Shown piece after piece: positions 6,571 to 15,594 of a stretch of DNA of 38,634 nt (the stretch's first letter is position 1; each line of letters begins with the position of its first letter). Both the position numbers and the translations under genes were made by a program. The stretch lies in the NCBI GenBank assembly GCA_020428105.1, contig JAGQNK010000013.1, forward strand, positions 1 through 38,634, in the 5' to 3' direction. Source of the DNA: Candidatus Saccharimonadota bacterium (GTDB taxonomy: Bacteria; Patescibacteriota; Saccharimonadia; Saccharimonadales; JAGQNK01). The notes under the pieces are model-generated. The model ran no database searches. It had not been told where the DNA came from and saw nothing but the letters and a program-made list of their open reading frames with translations.

Positions 6571-8352
6571 CTACTTGAGGGACTTCTCTTGGCGTATCAT
6601 CCAGTTCTCGACATTTACATATCTGTTAGTGATACTGTTCATAGATTTTGGTTCGAAGTTGTAAACCTTACCCCTTGTGACGTACAAAAATGCCGGCTGG
6701 TACAATGCCAGGGCTGGCGTATCGTCTCGCCAAGCCCTTAGAAATGGCTCGTATTTTGCACCCCTGACCTTTGGGTCAAGACGAGTTCTCCCTGCCTCTA
6801 AAGAAGTATCGGCTTCTTTAGACTTGTATTCAGAAAAATTCAGCCGAGACGGAGAGCTTGGACTGGCCTGCGAACTATGCCAATAAGCAAACACGTCTGG
6901 ATCAGTACCAATGGAGATGCCGTGTAGCAATGCATCATAATCATGCCGTGTGACCACTCCCTGCATATCTGCTTCACTTTGCAGAGTAACATTTACTCTA
7001 ACCCCGATGTTTTTCCAGGCATTTTGCAGTGCGGCAGACACAGCACTGTAATCACTAGTGTTCTGAGCAAATAGCGAAAAGGTTAACTCCTTGCCTGACT
7101 TCTTGCGTATACCATTCGAGTCCTTTTTCCATCCAGCTGCATCTAGATATTTCTCTGCCTGTTTTATGCTGTACGGTAGCTGACCTAAGTCTTTTTTGTA
7201 ACCGATGTGTGAATCAAGAAGTGGTCCATGGACATTCTTGGCCGAATATCCTAAATTCTTAAGAATATCTGTAGTATTAGCAGACTGAACGAGAGCACGA
7301 CGAACCTTGACGTCATCTAAAGGCGGTGCGGTGGTTTTGAAAAAGACCATCACTTCGCCGTTTAGCGGTATGTTGTATTCTTGAAAGTCCGAGACCGCAC
7401 GAACGTTATCTGGAATACTGGCAAGCCCGACCATACTAGTCAATGCACCTGCTTCGTATGATTGAACCATCTGTGCTTCATCTCGGAAAGTATGAATGAT
7501 AAATCTATCGACCTTGGGCATGGGTCGATAAAAACTTTCGTTTGGCAACAATCCAACGACTTCTTGACGCGTTGGTTGTGTTGCGCCCTGCACCTCTAGT
7601 TCATCCCACTTGAAAGGGCCGGTACCGACTGGATCAACACTGTTAAAGCGTGCAGTTCTCATCTGCGCAGGCTCAACAGACTTTAGTAGATGTTCAGGAA
7701 CTATCCCATTTGTAATCATCTCACCAAAAGTACTCAGTACATTTGGCAGCTCAAACACGACAGTCTGTGAGTCCTTGGCGTTTACCTTAATATCTCGCCA
7801 GGTACTGAACATAGGTGATCTGGCGTCCGGATTCTTGATCATTCCATACGTAAAAGCCACATCTTTTGCCGTAAAGGGCTGGCCGTCATGCCACCTTACA
7901 TCACTCCTAAGCTTGACAGTATAGACTTTGCCACTACTGTCCACCGTAACAGACTGGGCTAAGTCGGGCACCAAGTTGTTGTTCTGGTCGTATTTCATCA
8001 AACCCGAAAACACCAATCGAGACACTGAACTATCTACCGCACTGGTTGCATAAAGTGGATTGGCGTTAGTAAATACGCCAATAATACCTTCTGTGTAAGT
8101 TCCGCCAGATGCGGGGCGTAAGGTTTGATAATACTCACTCTGCGAACGCGTTTGCATAACGGTACCGACGCCTAGAATAATAAGCAGTAGTACCCAACCT
8201 GCGGCAAAACGCCATACGTTGGCCAACCTGCCTAAGCGACGAAAAAAATGAGCCTCAAGCCCCTGCTCGGCATTGACTCCGATATCTTCTACTTGTTTGC
8301 GACGCTTTTTCCAATTACGACGCCAGCGAAGTTTTGTTGTACGGTTAACCAT
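6571..8352 (-). CDS. Membrane-anchored peptide-binding protein (SBP_bac_5 / OppA-DppA type)
   Basis: About 593 residues. The basic N-terminal ~50 residues precede one transmembrane helix (WVLLLIILGVGTVM). The extracellular part is a family-5 solute-binding protein: GGTYTEGIIGVFTNANPLYA, the typical LRSDVRWHDGQPFTAKDVAFTY signature (split here by eye) and a conserved C-terminal lobe. It should capture oligopeptides outside the cell. There is no lipobox cysteine; the helix replaces the lipid anchor. No permease or ATPase gene for peptides is nearby. ATG at 8352 is chosen over GTG at 8364 because an extended -10 overlaps the latter. Confidence 0.87.
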   Translation of the reverse strand: MVNRTTKLRWRRNWKKRRKQVEDIGVNAEQGLEAHFFRRLGRLANVWRFAAGWVLLLIILGVGTVMQTRSQSEYYQTLRPASGGTYTEGIIGVFTNANPLYATSAVDSSVSRLVFSGLMKYDQNNNLVPDLAQSVTVDSSGKVYTVKLRSDVRWHDGQPFTAKDVAFTYGMIKNPDARSPMFSTWRDIKVNAKDSQTVVFELPNVLSTFGEMITNGIVPEHLLKSVEPAQMRTARFNSVDPVGTGPFKWDELEVQGATQPTRQEVVGLLPNESFYRPMPKVDRFIIHTFRDEAQMVQSYEAGALTSMVGLASIPDNVRAVSDFQEYNIPLNGEVMVFFKTTAPPLDDVKVRRALVQSANTTDILKNLGYSAKNVHGPLLDSHIGYKKDLGQLPYSIKQAEKYLDAAGWKKDSNGIRKKSGKELTFSLFAQNTSDYSAVSAALQNAWKNIGVRVNVTLQSEADMQGVVTRHDYDALLHGISIGTDPDVFAYWHSSQASPSSPSRLNFSEYKSKEADTSLEAGRTRLDPKVRGAKYEPFLRAWRDDTPALALYQPAFLYVTRGKVYNFEPKSMNSITNRYVNVENWMIRQEKSLK

Positions 8353-8364
8353 ATTCGTTACCAC

Positions 8365-8373
8365 ATTCTAACA
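8365..8373 (-). promoter_or_regulatory. Extended -10 promoter of the peptide-binding protein gene
   Basis: TGT-TAGAAT on the minus strand, 12 nt before the ATG at 8352. No good -35 is seen. Confidence 0.5.
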
Positions 8374-8420
8374 CGAAAAATGCCCCTGCAGGGAACGTTT
8401 ACCTATGCGACAAATCAACC

Positions 8421-8630
8421 TTACACAATACCCAAGATGATAGACCCGGCAAAAACAATTGCCGTAATAATAGTCAGTTGGTGCAAAGACTTGTCGGAAC
8501 CTCTGCGTACAGTATTCACTTCTGCGCTACCGCCCATACCTGCACCCAAACTAGCACCACGCGTCTGAATAAGAATTAGTAAAGTCAAAAACAACGCAGT
8601 ACCGATTGTGATGTAATTATAAATACTCAA
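8421..8630 (-). CDS. secG: Preprotein translocase subunit SecG
   Basis: A 69-residue protein with two hydrophobic helices and the SecG core between them (IQTRGASLGAGMGGSAEV). It is the accessory subunit of the SecYEG channel that aids protein export across the membrane. The start is a TTG placed 2 nt after the stop of the upstream holin-like gene, with GAGG 8 nt before it, so translation is probably coupled. The length fits the family. Confidence 0.88.
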   Translation of the reverse strand: MSIYNYITIGTALFLTLLILIQTRGASLGAGMGGSAEVNTVRRGSDKSLHQLTIITAIVFAGSIILGIV

Positions 8631-8632
8631 AA

Positions 8633-9004
8633 CTATGACCTCTCTTCTAAGATGACTGACACTAGATAGTTTACCAAGCCAATGACCAGCCCTGCAAGTA
8701 CCGCCGTGCCAAAGGTTGCAATTTGCATCTGCGGATACAACCAGCCAACTATATAGACCAACAATCCATTAATCACCACCATGAACAATCCCAGGCTGAA
8801 CAAAATTGCCGGCAGGGACAAGATGACGACAATTGGCTTGATAACTGTGTTGACTATTGCCAGGATGAGTCCAGAAACAACCACCACGCCGATACGACTA
8901 TCATAGTTGATCTTATCGCCAAGCAACCCTGCGGCAATCCAAAGACCCAAACCACATACAAACCATCGAATAAGAAACCTGTTTAACGGAGCGCGTTGCG
9001 TCAT
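8633..9004 (-). CDS. Phage holin-like 4-helix membrane protein (Phage_holin_4_2 / YvlD family)
   Basis: About 123 residues with four hydrophobic segments. The pattern NRFLIRWFVCGLGLWIAAGL, then LAIVNTVIKPIVVILSLP and later GLVNYLVSVILEE, is characteristic of the YvlD/phage holin family IV. Despite the name, most members are housekeeping membrane proteins of unknown role. It lies between the aminopeptidase gene (stop 24 nt upstream) and secG (2 nt downstream). ATG at 9004 is preferred; an in-frame TTG exists at 9016. Confidence 0.8.
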   Translation of the reverse strand: MTQRAPLNRFLIRWFVCGLGLWIAAGLLGDKINYDSRIGVVVVSGLILAIVNTVIKPIVVILSLPAILFSLGLFMVVINGLLVYIVGWLYPQMQIATFGTAVLAGLVIGLVNYLVSVILEERS

Positions 9005-9027
9005 AGTTATATACAATTGTAACAGGC

Positions 9028-10248
9028 TTACAATTGAACTGATAGTGCTTTGCTCAAATTCTGGTTTCCCGCTTCGGTGATAAGTATGTCATCTTCAATA
9101 CGAATGCCAATTCCTTCTTCTGGAATATAGATACCTGGCTCGCAGGTAACCACCATGCCTGCCGACAAAGGCCTATCATATTCCCCAACATCATGCGTAT
9201 CAAGACCAAGGAAATGCGATGTTGCGTGCGGATAATACTTGCGCACCGCAGATGTTTCAATAATCGTGATCAGCCCTAATTCGCGTAGTTTCTCGCCCAT
9301 ATAATGCTCTATTTTGTTTTCGTACTCTTTCATTAGAACACCGGGCTTTAATTCTCCAAGTGCATACTTCTGCACGTCAAGTACAGCGCCAAAGATTGCT
9401 TGCTGTCTATTAGTAGGCGCGCCAACCGCAATAGTCCTAGTGATATCAGCGGCATAGTTTGAAATCTCCGCACCGATATCCAACACCAGAAGTCCCTTCG
9501 GGTCGATTGGATTACTGTTGGCGACATGATGGATCGTGCAAGCGCTCGCCCCGCTGGCAACAATAGGCGAAAAGGCATGGTCTGACCCAGCTTTTTTGAA
9601 CACAGATGATATATCTGCCTCAATCTCATATTCATATTTGTATGAGTCGCGTTTTTGCTGAACATATTGTATAGCACCAGACGTCAGATCAATTGCTGTC
9701 TGGATAGCCTGCAACTCTTGAGGTTGCTTAATTGCTCTTTGTTGTGTCAGATGTTGCCGGAGGTCAATGAATTCAATGCCAGCTTTTGTTTCCTTTAGGC
9801 GTTCTTGTAGTCTAGCCCTAGCCGGATTGGTGTATATACTGTGATTTTGTATATACGGTTGTGGAGCAACTAGAGTTGCAATATGCTGAACTTTTCGTAA
9901 CCCTGCAGACAGCTGCTTCCAGCCAGCCTTCTCTGTAACAATGGTAGATATTCCAGATTTTTGCGACAGTTTCGCAATGTCATATTCTCCCTCAAAGCGC
10001 TGCATTACATCATCTCTGTCTGGGATTATCAAATAATCTTTGTCTTTGTCCATTACCAGTAGTATGTCCGGATCATCAATGCCTGTTAAATACCAGAAAT
10101 TACTGTCTTGTCTAAACGGATAGGCAACATCGCTATTGCGCTGCATAATACCGTTAGCCGTCAATACTATCGGGGCAGTACCGGCGAACAACGTCCGCAG
10201 TCGCTGTCTGTTCTGTATAAAAAATTCTGTGTCAAAATCTATCGTCAT
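9028..10248 (-). CDS. pepP: Xaa-Pro aminopeptidase (M24B)
   Basis: A 406-residue protein. The N-terminal domain (1-165) is the AMP_N type with RQDSNFWYLTGIDDPD. The C-terminal pita-bread fold carries the five di-metal ligands D257, D268, H345, E370 and E385 (VLDIGAEISNYAADITRT, HATSHFLGLDTHDVG, TCEPGIYIP, IRIEDD). It removes N-terminal residues before proline from peptides in the cytoplasm, which fits scavenging of the peptides captured by the binding protein nearby. The start has a clear AAAGGA 5 nt upstream, and TGG-TATACT farther upstream forms an extended -10. Confidence 0.93.
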   Translation of the reverse strand: MTIDFDTEFFIQNRQRLRTLFAGTAPIVLTANGIMQRNSDVAYPFRQDSNFWYLTGIDDPDILLVMDKDKDYLIIPDRDDVMQRFEGEYDIAKLSQKSGISTIVTEKAGWKQLSAGLRKVQHIATLVAPQPYIQNHSIYTNPARARLQERLKETKAGIEFIDLRQHLTQQRAIKQPQELQAIQTAIDLTSGAIQYVQQKRDSYKYEYEIEADISSVFKKAGSDHAFSPIVASGASACTIHHVANSNPIDPKGLLVLDIGAEISNYAADITRTIAVGAPTNRQQAIFGAVLDVQKYALGELKPGVLMKEYENKIEHYMGEKLRELGLITIIETSAVRKYYPHATSHFLGLDTHDVGEYDRPLSAGMVVTCEPGIYIPEEGIGIRIEDDILITEAGNQNLSKALSVQL

Positions 10249-10282
10249 CGCAATCCTTTAACAAGTACCTAGTATACCAAAG

Positions 10283-11797
10283 TTATTTCTTTAACCGCTG
10301 ACGTTCAGACTGCAAATACTTCAACAAGACTACCGATTTTCTGTCACCAACCACGCTAGCTATTTCTTGGTCTGTAGCCATTAAGATACCTCGAACACTG
10401 CCGAATGCTTTTAGCAATTTTTTCCGTGTGGCGGGACCAATTGTCGGTATCTCATCCAGCAGACTGGAAGTCTGACGCTTGCCCTTTAGCACCGAGTGAT
10501 AACTCACCGCAAACCTGTGGGATTCGTCACGGATACGCTGGAGTAGCTTGACCAAATTTGCGCTATGGGGAATATTTACGAGCAAGAAGTCATCCGTCTC
10601 CTCGTAGAAGCCGCCCATTTTGTGCAAGTAATCCAGACTTAGACGAACGTTAGATAATGTTTTGTGAATCACAATCTGCTCTTCTCTTTTGGCTAGACCT
10701 ATAAACGGAATCTTGAGACATCCAGCATTGTTGCGTGCCTGAATAGCCGCGTCTAGTTGACCCTTGCCACCGTCGATCAGCACCAGACTCGGCACGCCCC
10801 AACTCTTGCGATTCTTTTCACTCAGACGACGCTTGATAGTTTCGTTCATATTATAAAAGTCATTGTTATGATCTATCTTGGTCTTAAACTTACGGTATTC
10901 ACCCTTATTGCTAACACCGTTAGTAAAGACCACCATACTGGCCACTACATCAGTACCTTGCATATGACTAATGTCATACCCCTCGATACGCTTTGGGAAA
11001 TCGACTAGCTCCAACAGTTCTACTAGCTCATTCAAGGCATGATCTTTGGATATTTCCATAAACTCTTTGTCGCTAAATATGACTTGCTTGCTCAAGCGTT
11101 GTAGCGCAAAGAGTTGGTTACGAATCTTGGCAGCTTCCTCGAACTGCGACAATTTCGCAAGATTTTTCATCTCTTTTTCCATGTCCTTTGCAATAGTCTG
11201 CCGACCACCCTGTATTACGGATATCAGCTTACGCAAATTTGCTCGGTAGTCCTCCAGGCTAGTCCTGCCTTCTTCCAGACCGGGATCCAGCCCCAAATGG
11301 TAATGCAATGTTGCACGTTTTTGTCCTGGCGTCTGTTTGATTGCAAACGGAAATACTCGACGTAGTAGTTTCAACGCCTGGTTGACACCATATGAGCTAA
11401 GGTATGGCCCAAAGTACTTTGCCCCATCGTCAAGTGGCCTGCGTGTTGTCGTAACGGTAGGAAAGTTACTGTCATAATCGATACGAATATAAGTCATCGA
11501 TTTATCGTCGCGTAGCAAAATGTTGTAGCGAGGCATGTAGCGACGGATCATCTCAGCTTCTAGGAATAAAGCATCTAACTCACTGTCTACGACCATCCAA
11601 TCTACGTCGTCAATCTCCGAAACTAAAGCCTCAGTCTTGGCGTCGCGATTACGCGATTGCTGAAAATACTGCCTCACCCGGTTACGCAAAACCGCTGCCT
11701 TGCCCACATAAATAATCTGCCCGGTTTTATCCTTATGAAAGTAAACTCCAGGCCGATCGGGTAATGACTTGAGCTTGTCGGTTAATAGTTGGCTCAC
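10283..11797 (-). CDS. uvrC: Excinuclease ABC subunit C
   Basis: 504 residues, against roughly 600 in model bacteria, but all main parts are present. The N-terminal GIY-YIG nuclease reads GVYFHKDKTGQIIYVGKA. The UVR motif is at LSQFEEAAKIRNQLFALQRL. The RNase H-like second nuclease has IEGYDISH, VLIDGGKGQ and RDESHRFA. A C-terminal helix-hairpin-helix pair ends the protein. It makes both cuts in nucleotide excision repair after UvrAB finds damage. The start is GTG at 11797; a TACAAT box ends 6 nt before it, so the mRNA should be leaderless. Confidence 0.95.
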   Translation of the reverse strand: MSQLLTDKLKSLPDRPGVYFHKDKTGQIIYVGKAAVLRNRVRQYFQQSRNRDAKTEALVSEIDDVDWMVVDSELDALFLEAEMIRRYMPRYNILLRDDKSMTYIRIDYDSNFPTVTTTRRPLDDGAKYFGPYLSSYGVNQALKLLRRVFPFAIKQTPGQKRATLHYHLGLDPGLEEGRTSLEDYRANLRKLISVIQGGRQTIAKDMEKEMKNLAKLSQFEEAAKIRNQLFALQRLSKQVIFSDKEFMEISKDHALNELVELLELVDFPKRIEGYDISHMQGTDVVASMVVFTNGVSNKGEYRKFKTKIDHNNDFYNMNETIKRRLSEKNRKSWGVPSLVLIDGGKGQLDAAIQARNNAGCLKIPFIGLAKREEQIVIHKTLSNVRLSLDYLHKMGGFYEETDDFLLVNIPHSANLVKLLQRIRDESHRFAVSYHSVLKGKRQTSSLLDEIPTIGPATRKKLLKAFGSVRGILMATDQEIASVVGDRKSVVLLKYLQSERQRLKK

Positions 11798-11834
11798 GCT
11801 ATAATTGTACCCTGGTTCGAGCCATTGATGGAAC

Positions 11835-12881
11835 TTAGCGCTTGCGATTGCCTATAGTTATTGTATGCTTGGAACAATCCAGTAGATCAGAGTCATTTAT
11901 CTTTGGCTTTTTATGACTACCGTCCTTTGTTTCGTCAAGATAAGATTGCATCACACCGCCAACATTCCTACGAAAAGCCTGTACTGCACTGCCGTACATA
12001 GCATCCGAAGCATTATCATAGTCATCAATAACTACTTTCATACCTTTGATCTCCTGTTCTGACAAGCCGTCAGTCAAGTCTGTGCTAGCAACAAATGTTC
12101 TGATACCATTCTCGAAAACTTCTTTGCCTGATTCGTCTTGCATTGCACAACTCGCCGCCACATTTCCGGCGCCCTGAACTGCCGTATCGACAATATTGCG
12201 AGCCCAAGTTATCTCATTAGTACCTATACACACGTCCACACCACCGCTCATTCCCTCGACGGCAATGCTATTCCTACGATAATCAACACTAGAATCAGTC
12301 AAGACAATGTCGCCTTCAATCGATGCCACAACCTCGTCCCCTTCGCGCTTAACAGACAGTCTGCCTATCTCTAAGCCTGCATGAGTAGCGGTCGTGATCT
12401 TGTCATCTTCACCATCCTTACCCGTAAGTCTAGTCTGTGTGTCACAGTTAAATGGACCAGGACGATCGAGTGACGTGTCCAAAGAAACGCCAAACGTAGA
12501 TTCAATGGTTGCTAGATTTAGATACACATCTTCGAAAACCTCTGTCTGAGGTGCGTCTACGGTCAATTCGGCTTTATGCTCGGACGGTGCACCAAATGGA
12601 TTTCGCCAATCTTCTACCCATTGTTTAACCTGCAGCCCTGCGATGCCGACAGCACCAACCAAGCCAACTACACCAACCCGTTTAACATTACGCATAAATT
12701 TTCCGCTGCGTTCTGCTGCCACCACAATAGCTCTCTGTAACGAAGGACCTTCTGGTTCTTTGGAGGATACCACGTCGGCTTCTAGATGATGTTGTTCTTC
12801 GTAGGTATATGTACCCATTCCGTATTCATCTACATTCACCGGAACCATTATTTTCTCTCGATTTTGTTCTGGATTAGTCAT
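11835..12881 (-). CDS. Unknown single-pass membrane protein, partner of the wall hydrolase gene
   Basis: About 348 residues; I do not recognise the family. A cytoplasmic part of ~80 residues ends in basic residues, then comes one hydrophobic helix (VGVVGLVGAVGIAGL), then a mostly polar region of ~260 residues that should lie outside. Four cysteines are spread through the outer part (FNCDTQT, VDVCIGT, ASCAMQD, LLDCSKH) and could form disulfides. The start at 12881 overlaps the stop of the upstream hydrolase gene and has AAGGAG 9 nt before it, so the two are translated together. It may be an inhibitor, a scaffold or a helper of the hydrolase (inference). Confidence 0.72.
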   Translation of the reverse strand: MTNPEQNREKIMVPVNVDEYGMGTYTYEEQHHLEADVVSSKEPEGPSLQRAIVVAAERSGKFMRNVKRVGVVGLVGAVGIAGLQVKQWVEDWRNPFGAPSEHKAELTVDAPQTEVFEDVYLNLATIESTFGVSLDTSLDRPGPFNCDTQTRLTGKDGEDDKITTATHAGLEIGRLSVKREGDEVVASIEGDIVLTDSSVDYRRNSIAVEGMSGGVDVCIGTNEITWARNIVDTAVQGAGNVAASCAMQDESGKEVFENGIRTFVASTDLTDGLSEQEIKGMKVVIDDYDNASDAMYGSAVQAFRRNVGGVMQSYLDETKDGSHKKPKINDSDLLDCSKHTITIGNRKR

Positions 12882-15441
12882 TATCACTATCTCCTTCATA
12901 TTCACCTGGGATATATTTCACCCCAAAGCGATATCTTATCTGTCCATCGATCTCGACCTTTGGCAGTTTATCAAGCCACTCGTCAAGCTTTTCTTGATTC
13001 ACCTTTCCATCCTCCATAAAATAACCACTGTAGATGTGTGCTACTTTGTCGCGGGGCAATGAATCTATGTCAAACACTTCACGTTTACCTGAAGTTTCTT
13101 TTGGTTCCGTGTCTTTAGCAGTATCCCCACCCTGAGGCTGACTCGTAGTAGTAGTGTCAGTTACCGTAGTTGCTGTGGTATCAGTTTTCATGGTCTGCTC
13201 GTTTCCGATTATTGCCTGACGCAATGCTTCCAGTAATTCTTGCTGTGTTTTGAGTTGTGCCATGCCACCCCTTGCGTCGTTTCCAGCCGTTCCATCGTAC
13301 CGACCGTTACCATCATTGCAAACCATAGATGCCCATTCGGCACACAAGCCTTCAATAGCTGAATGTAGATTATCGGACTGACCCTTGAGATATTCCGTCA
13401 AAGCTGGCTGTTTGCCACCCAGTAGCAGATAGTCAGTTGCTAACTGTAGTTGTGCTTCACGGTCGTACTTGCGGTCAATATCAATCTTGGTGACTTTAAC
13501 CGCTGAGTTTAGTGTCGACGGAATTAGCTGGAACTTACCAACCGCTTTTATCTTTCCCTCTTCCTGTAGTTGCATAATCTCTCGAATGGTCAAGTCAGTC
13601 AGCATACGTTCCCCAAATATTGCTCGATATGCAGCGCGACCCTCTTCGGTACCCAACATAGTATCGCCCGCAACACCTCGGTTAACAGAATTCCAGTCAC
13701 CTTCTTTAGAAGCAATAAATTCTAACAAAGCATTTAGAGCCTTGTCGTATTCTGCGCCCTTAGGATTACTTGGTTCTTCCGGTGTAGCAGGACTGCTTGG
13801 AATATTTGAACCTTTGACATCCTTGTCTAACTGCTGAAGTCTTTCAAATAACCGATCCATGAGGTAAGCTGGGCCATCTGTCTTGCCTTTGGTTACTTCA
13901 GAATGACCGACAAAGTTTTCGCGTTTGATGTCAATACCTACGGTTGTCATAAAACGATATGCAAGCAACACTACTGCACGTAATTGCTCGGGAGTATAAC
14001 CATCTTCTCCACGTAGCCCCTTGGCTTCAACCTCTACTCCTTGTGTATAACTATTGGCACCAGCTGCATGTGCGGCTTTTTGTTGATAGCCGAAAAACCG
14101 GTACACATTAGGTTTGTCAGCATCATCAATAAAATACATGACATTACAGCAATTACCCTTCCTACCCTTGATAGCAGAAATAAATTGGTCTACGCCATTT
14201 TTGTATCGACCGGCCGTCCAGTGTAACACAAAAGCTTTTGGTTGAATTTTTGCACCAGAGAGCTCATCGTCAAACGCGCCCAAACGTGACTCATCGACCG
14301 TGAAATTCTTGAAATCTTCTGCGGTAACTTTGACCTGCGAAACAAGCCAATCAATATATTCTTCGTCGGTCATTTCCTCGGGTGACTTAGGAGCCTCGGT
14401 AGGTGGCGCTGGAGCTGGCTCCGCCGGAACTTCCGTAGGAGGAGAAGGCGCAGTTGTAGTTGTGGTACCACCAGATCCACCGTCACTTTTGCCTACTTTA
14501 TCTGGCATACTTGCTGCGATTGCTGCGATTGCTGCTTGGTTGGGTGTAATATTTAACGGCAACACAAGGTCTGCACCAGAAACAGACACTTCTGACTCAG
14601 GAACGTTAATAGCAGTTGCTGCATCAATTGCCGACTGCACAGGATCCTGTGTGTCATGTTCCAGAGCAGGTATGGTCACAATAGTAGCGTCACTAGTGCG
14701 CACAAGCTCAATTGCTTCACCAACAGAATCAGACTTATCCGGCTTATCAAAACCGGCACTAATACCCTGAGCACTAGCCAAGAAAGTAGCAGCTAACGCA
14801 AGTTTTGCGACAGTAGCTCGCAATATGTGAGTGTTCGTTGATCTTTCCGTCTTTTGTCCTAAGAGTTCAGTAACTTGAGATACAAGACTATCCATCAATG
14901 CATACGAAACTTCTTTTCCTCTACCCAAATCGGCGCGAATTGTGTTTCTGACAGACTCAGCATACTCTTCAAATGTCTGACCTTCCTCAATAAACAACAT
15001 CTCGCGCTTAAGATACTTGCCCATATTGCGCAACTCTTCACCAGACCTAGAAAATTCTTCCTTTGTATCAGCCTTAGTCTGTTCCCACCAGGCCGAAAAC
15101 TTTCCTGACTGGCTCTCTTCAATATCATAAGCAGCAATGATTGAAGAAGTTGTTGAAGTTTTTTGCGCTTCTTCCGGATATGGGTAAGCATTATTTAAAG
15201 CAGGCGTCGTTACATCATCTCGCCACTTTGGCTCTGTCGTTACATCATCTCGCCACTTTGGCTCTCTGGGCATTCCAAAATCCGCAATAACATCAAGACG
15301 CGCAAAGACTTCATCCAAGAAAGCAATAGCTTCTGGGTCGTGTGTCTCTGGACCATACTCAGTCACAAGATGCTTTTGTTCCATAGCATCCTGGGTCACT
15401 GGCAAATTTTTCAACACGCCATCAAGGACTTCGTAGCTCAT
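12874..15441 (-). CDS. Large membrane-anchored peptidoglycan hydrolase: amidase_2 plus lysozyme-like domain
   Basis: About 855 residues from ATG 15441, with GAAAGG upstream. Residues 1-210 are cytoplasmic and contain a perfect 10-residue repeat (EPKWRDDVTT twice). One transmembrane helix follows (~210-231). After a Pro/Thr linker comes an amidase_2 domain (~400-535) with zinc ligands H407 (VLHWTAG), H458 (AAHAAG) and H513 (GHSEVTKGKTDGPAYL), which cuts between N-acetylmuramate and L-alanine. A second region (~565-740) looks lysozyme-like: FIASKEGDWNSVNRG gives a candidate catalytic Glu, and AVGKFQLIPSTL resembles the muramidase or transglycosylase substrate groove. The C-terminus is Thr-rich and then polar. 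Two wall-cutting activities in one anchored protein suggest attack on wall, own or host. The next gene overlaps it by 8 nt. Confidence 0.82.
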   Translation of the reverse strand: MSYEVLDGVLKNLPVTQDAMEQKHLVTEYGPETHDPEAIAFLDEVFARLDVIADFGMPREPKWRDDVTTEPKWRDDVTTPALNNAYPYPEEAQKTSTTSSIIAAYDIEESQSGKFSAWWEQTKADTKEEFSRSGEELRNMGKYLKREMLFIEEGQTFEEYAESVRNTIRADLGRGKEVSYALMDSLVSQVTELLGQKTERSTNTHILRATVAKLALAATFLASAQGISAGFDKPDKSDSVGEAIELVRTSDATIVTIPALEHDTQDPVQSAIDAATAINVPESEVSVSGADLVLPLNITPNQAAIAAIAASMPDKVGKSDGGSGGTTTTTAPSPPTEVPAEPAPAPPTEAPKSPEEMTDEEYIDWLVSQVKVTAEDFKNFTVDESRLGAFDDELSGAKIQPKAFVLHWTAGRYKNGVDQFISAIKGRKGNCCNVMYFIDDADKPNVYRFFGYQQKAAHAAGANSYTQGVEVEAKGLRGEDGYTPEQLRAVVLLAYRFMTTVGIDIKRENFVGHSEVTKGKTDGPAYLMDRLFERLQQLDKDVKGSNIPSSPATPEEPSNPKGAEYDKALNALLEFIASKEGDWNSVNRGVAGDTMLGTEEGRAAYRAIFGERMLTDLTIREIMQLQEEGKIKAVGKFQLIPSTLNSAVKVTKIDIDRKYDREAQLQLATDYLLLGGKQPALTEYLKGQSDNLHSAIEGLCAEWASMVCNDGNGRYDGTAGNDARGGMAQLKTQQELLEALRQAIIGNEQTMKTDTTATTVTDTTTTSQPQGGDTAKDTEPKETSGKREVFDIDSLPRDKVAHIYSGYFMEDGKVNQEKLDEWLDKLPKVEIDGQIRYRFGVKYIPGEYEGDSDND
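15206..15265. repeat. Two perfect 30-bp tandem copies inside the hydrolase gene
   Basis: 15206-15235 and 15236-15265 are identical, in frame, and encode EPKWRDDVTT twice. The perfect identity suggests recent duplication. Confidence 0.9.
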
Positions 15442-15515
15442 GATAATGCAACACCTTTCTTGCCTATGCGTCTGCAAATATGCAAACACCATAAGCAAAA
15501 TGTATTAAGTGCTAC

Positions 15516-15544
15516 ATTTTACGCTATCTTTGTGATTTTGTCAA
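15516..15544 (-). promoter_or_regulatory. Strong sigma70-type promoter of the wall hydrolase operon
   Basis: TTGACA (15544-15539), 17 nt, TAAAAT (15521-15516) on the minus strand. It gives a ~68-nt leader with a Shine-Dalgarno site before ATG 15441. This is the best consensus match in the window. Confidence 0.8.
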
Positions 15545-15594
15545 TAGTCTTGTATTGAAACTTTGCCTGGCAAGGTAAGTATTCGTACATATCA

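Noticed and set aside
8381-8400. Terminator behind secG (CCCTGCAGGG followed by ATTTTTC on the minus strand)
   Set aside because: The palindrome leaves too short a stem once a loop is allowed.
8633-9004. Phage holin as a sign of a prophage
   Set aside because: The family name is misleading; the gene sits between pepP and secG and no phage genes are near.
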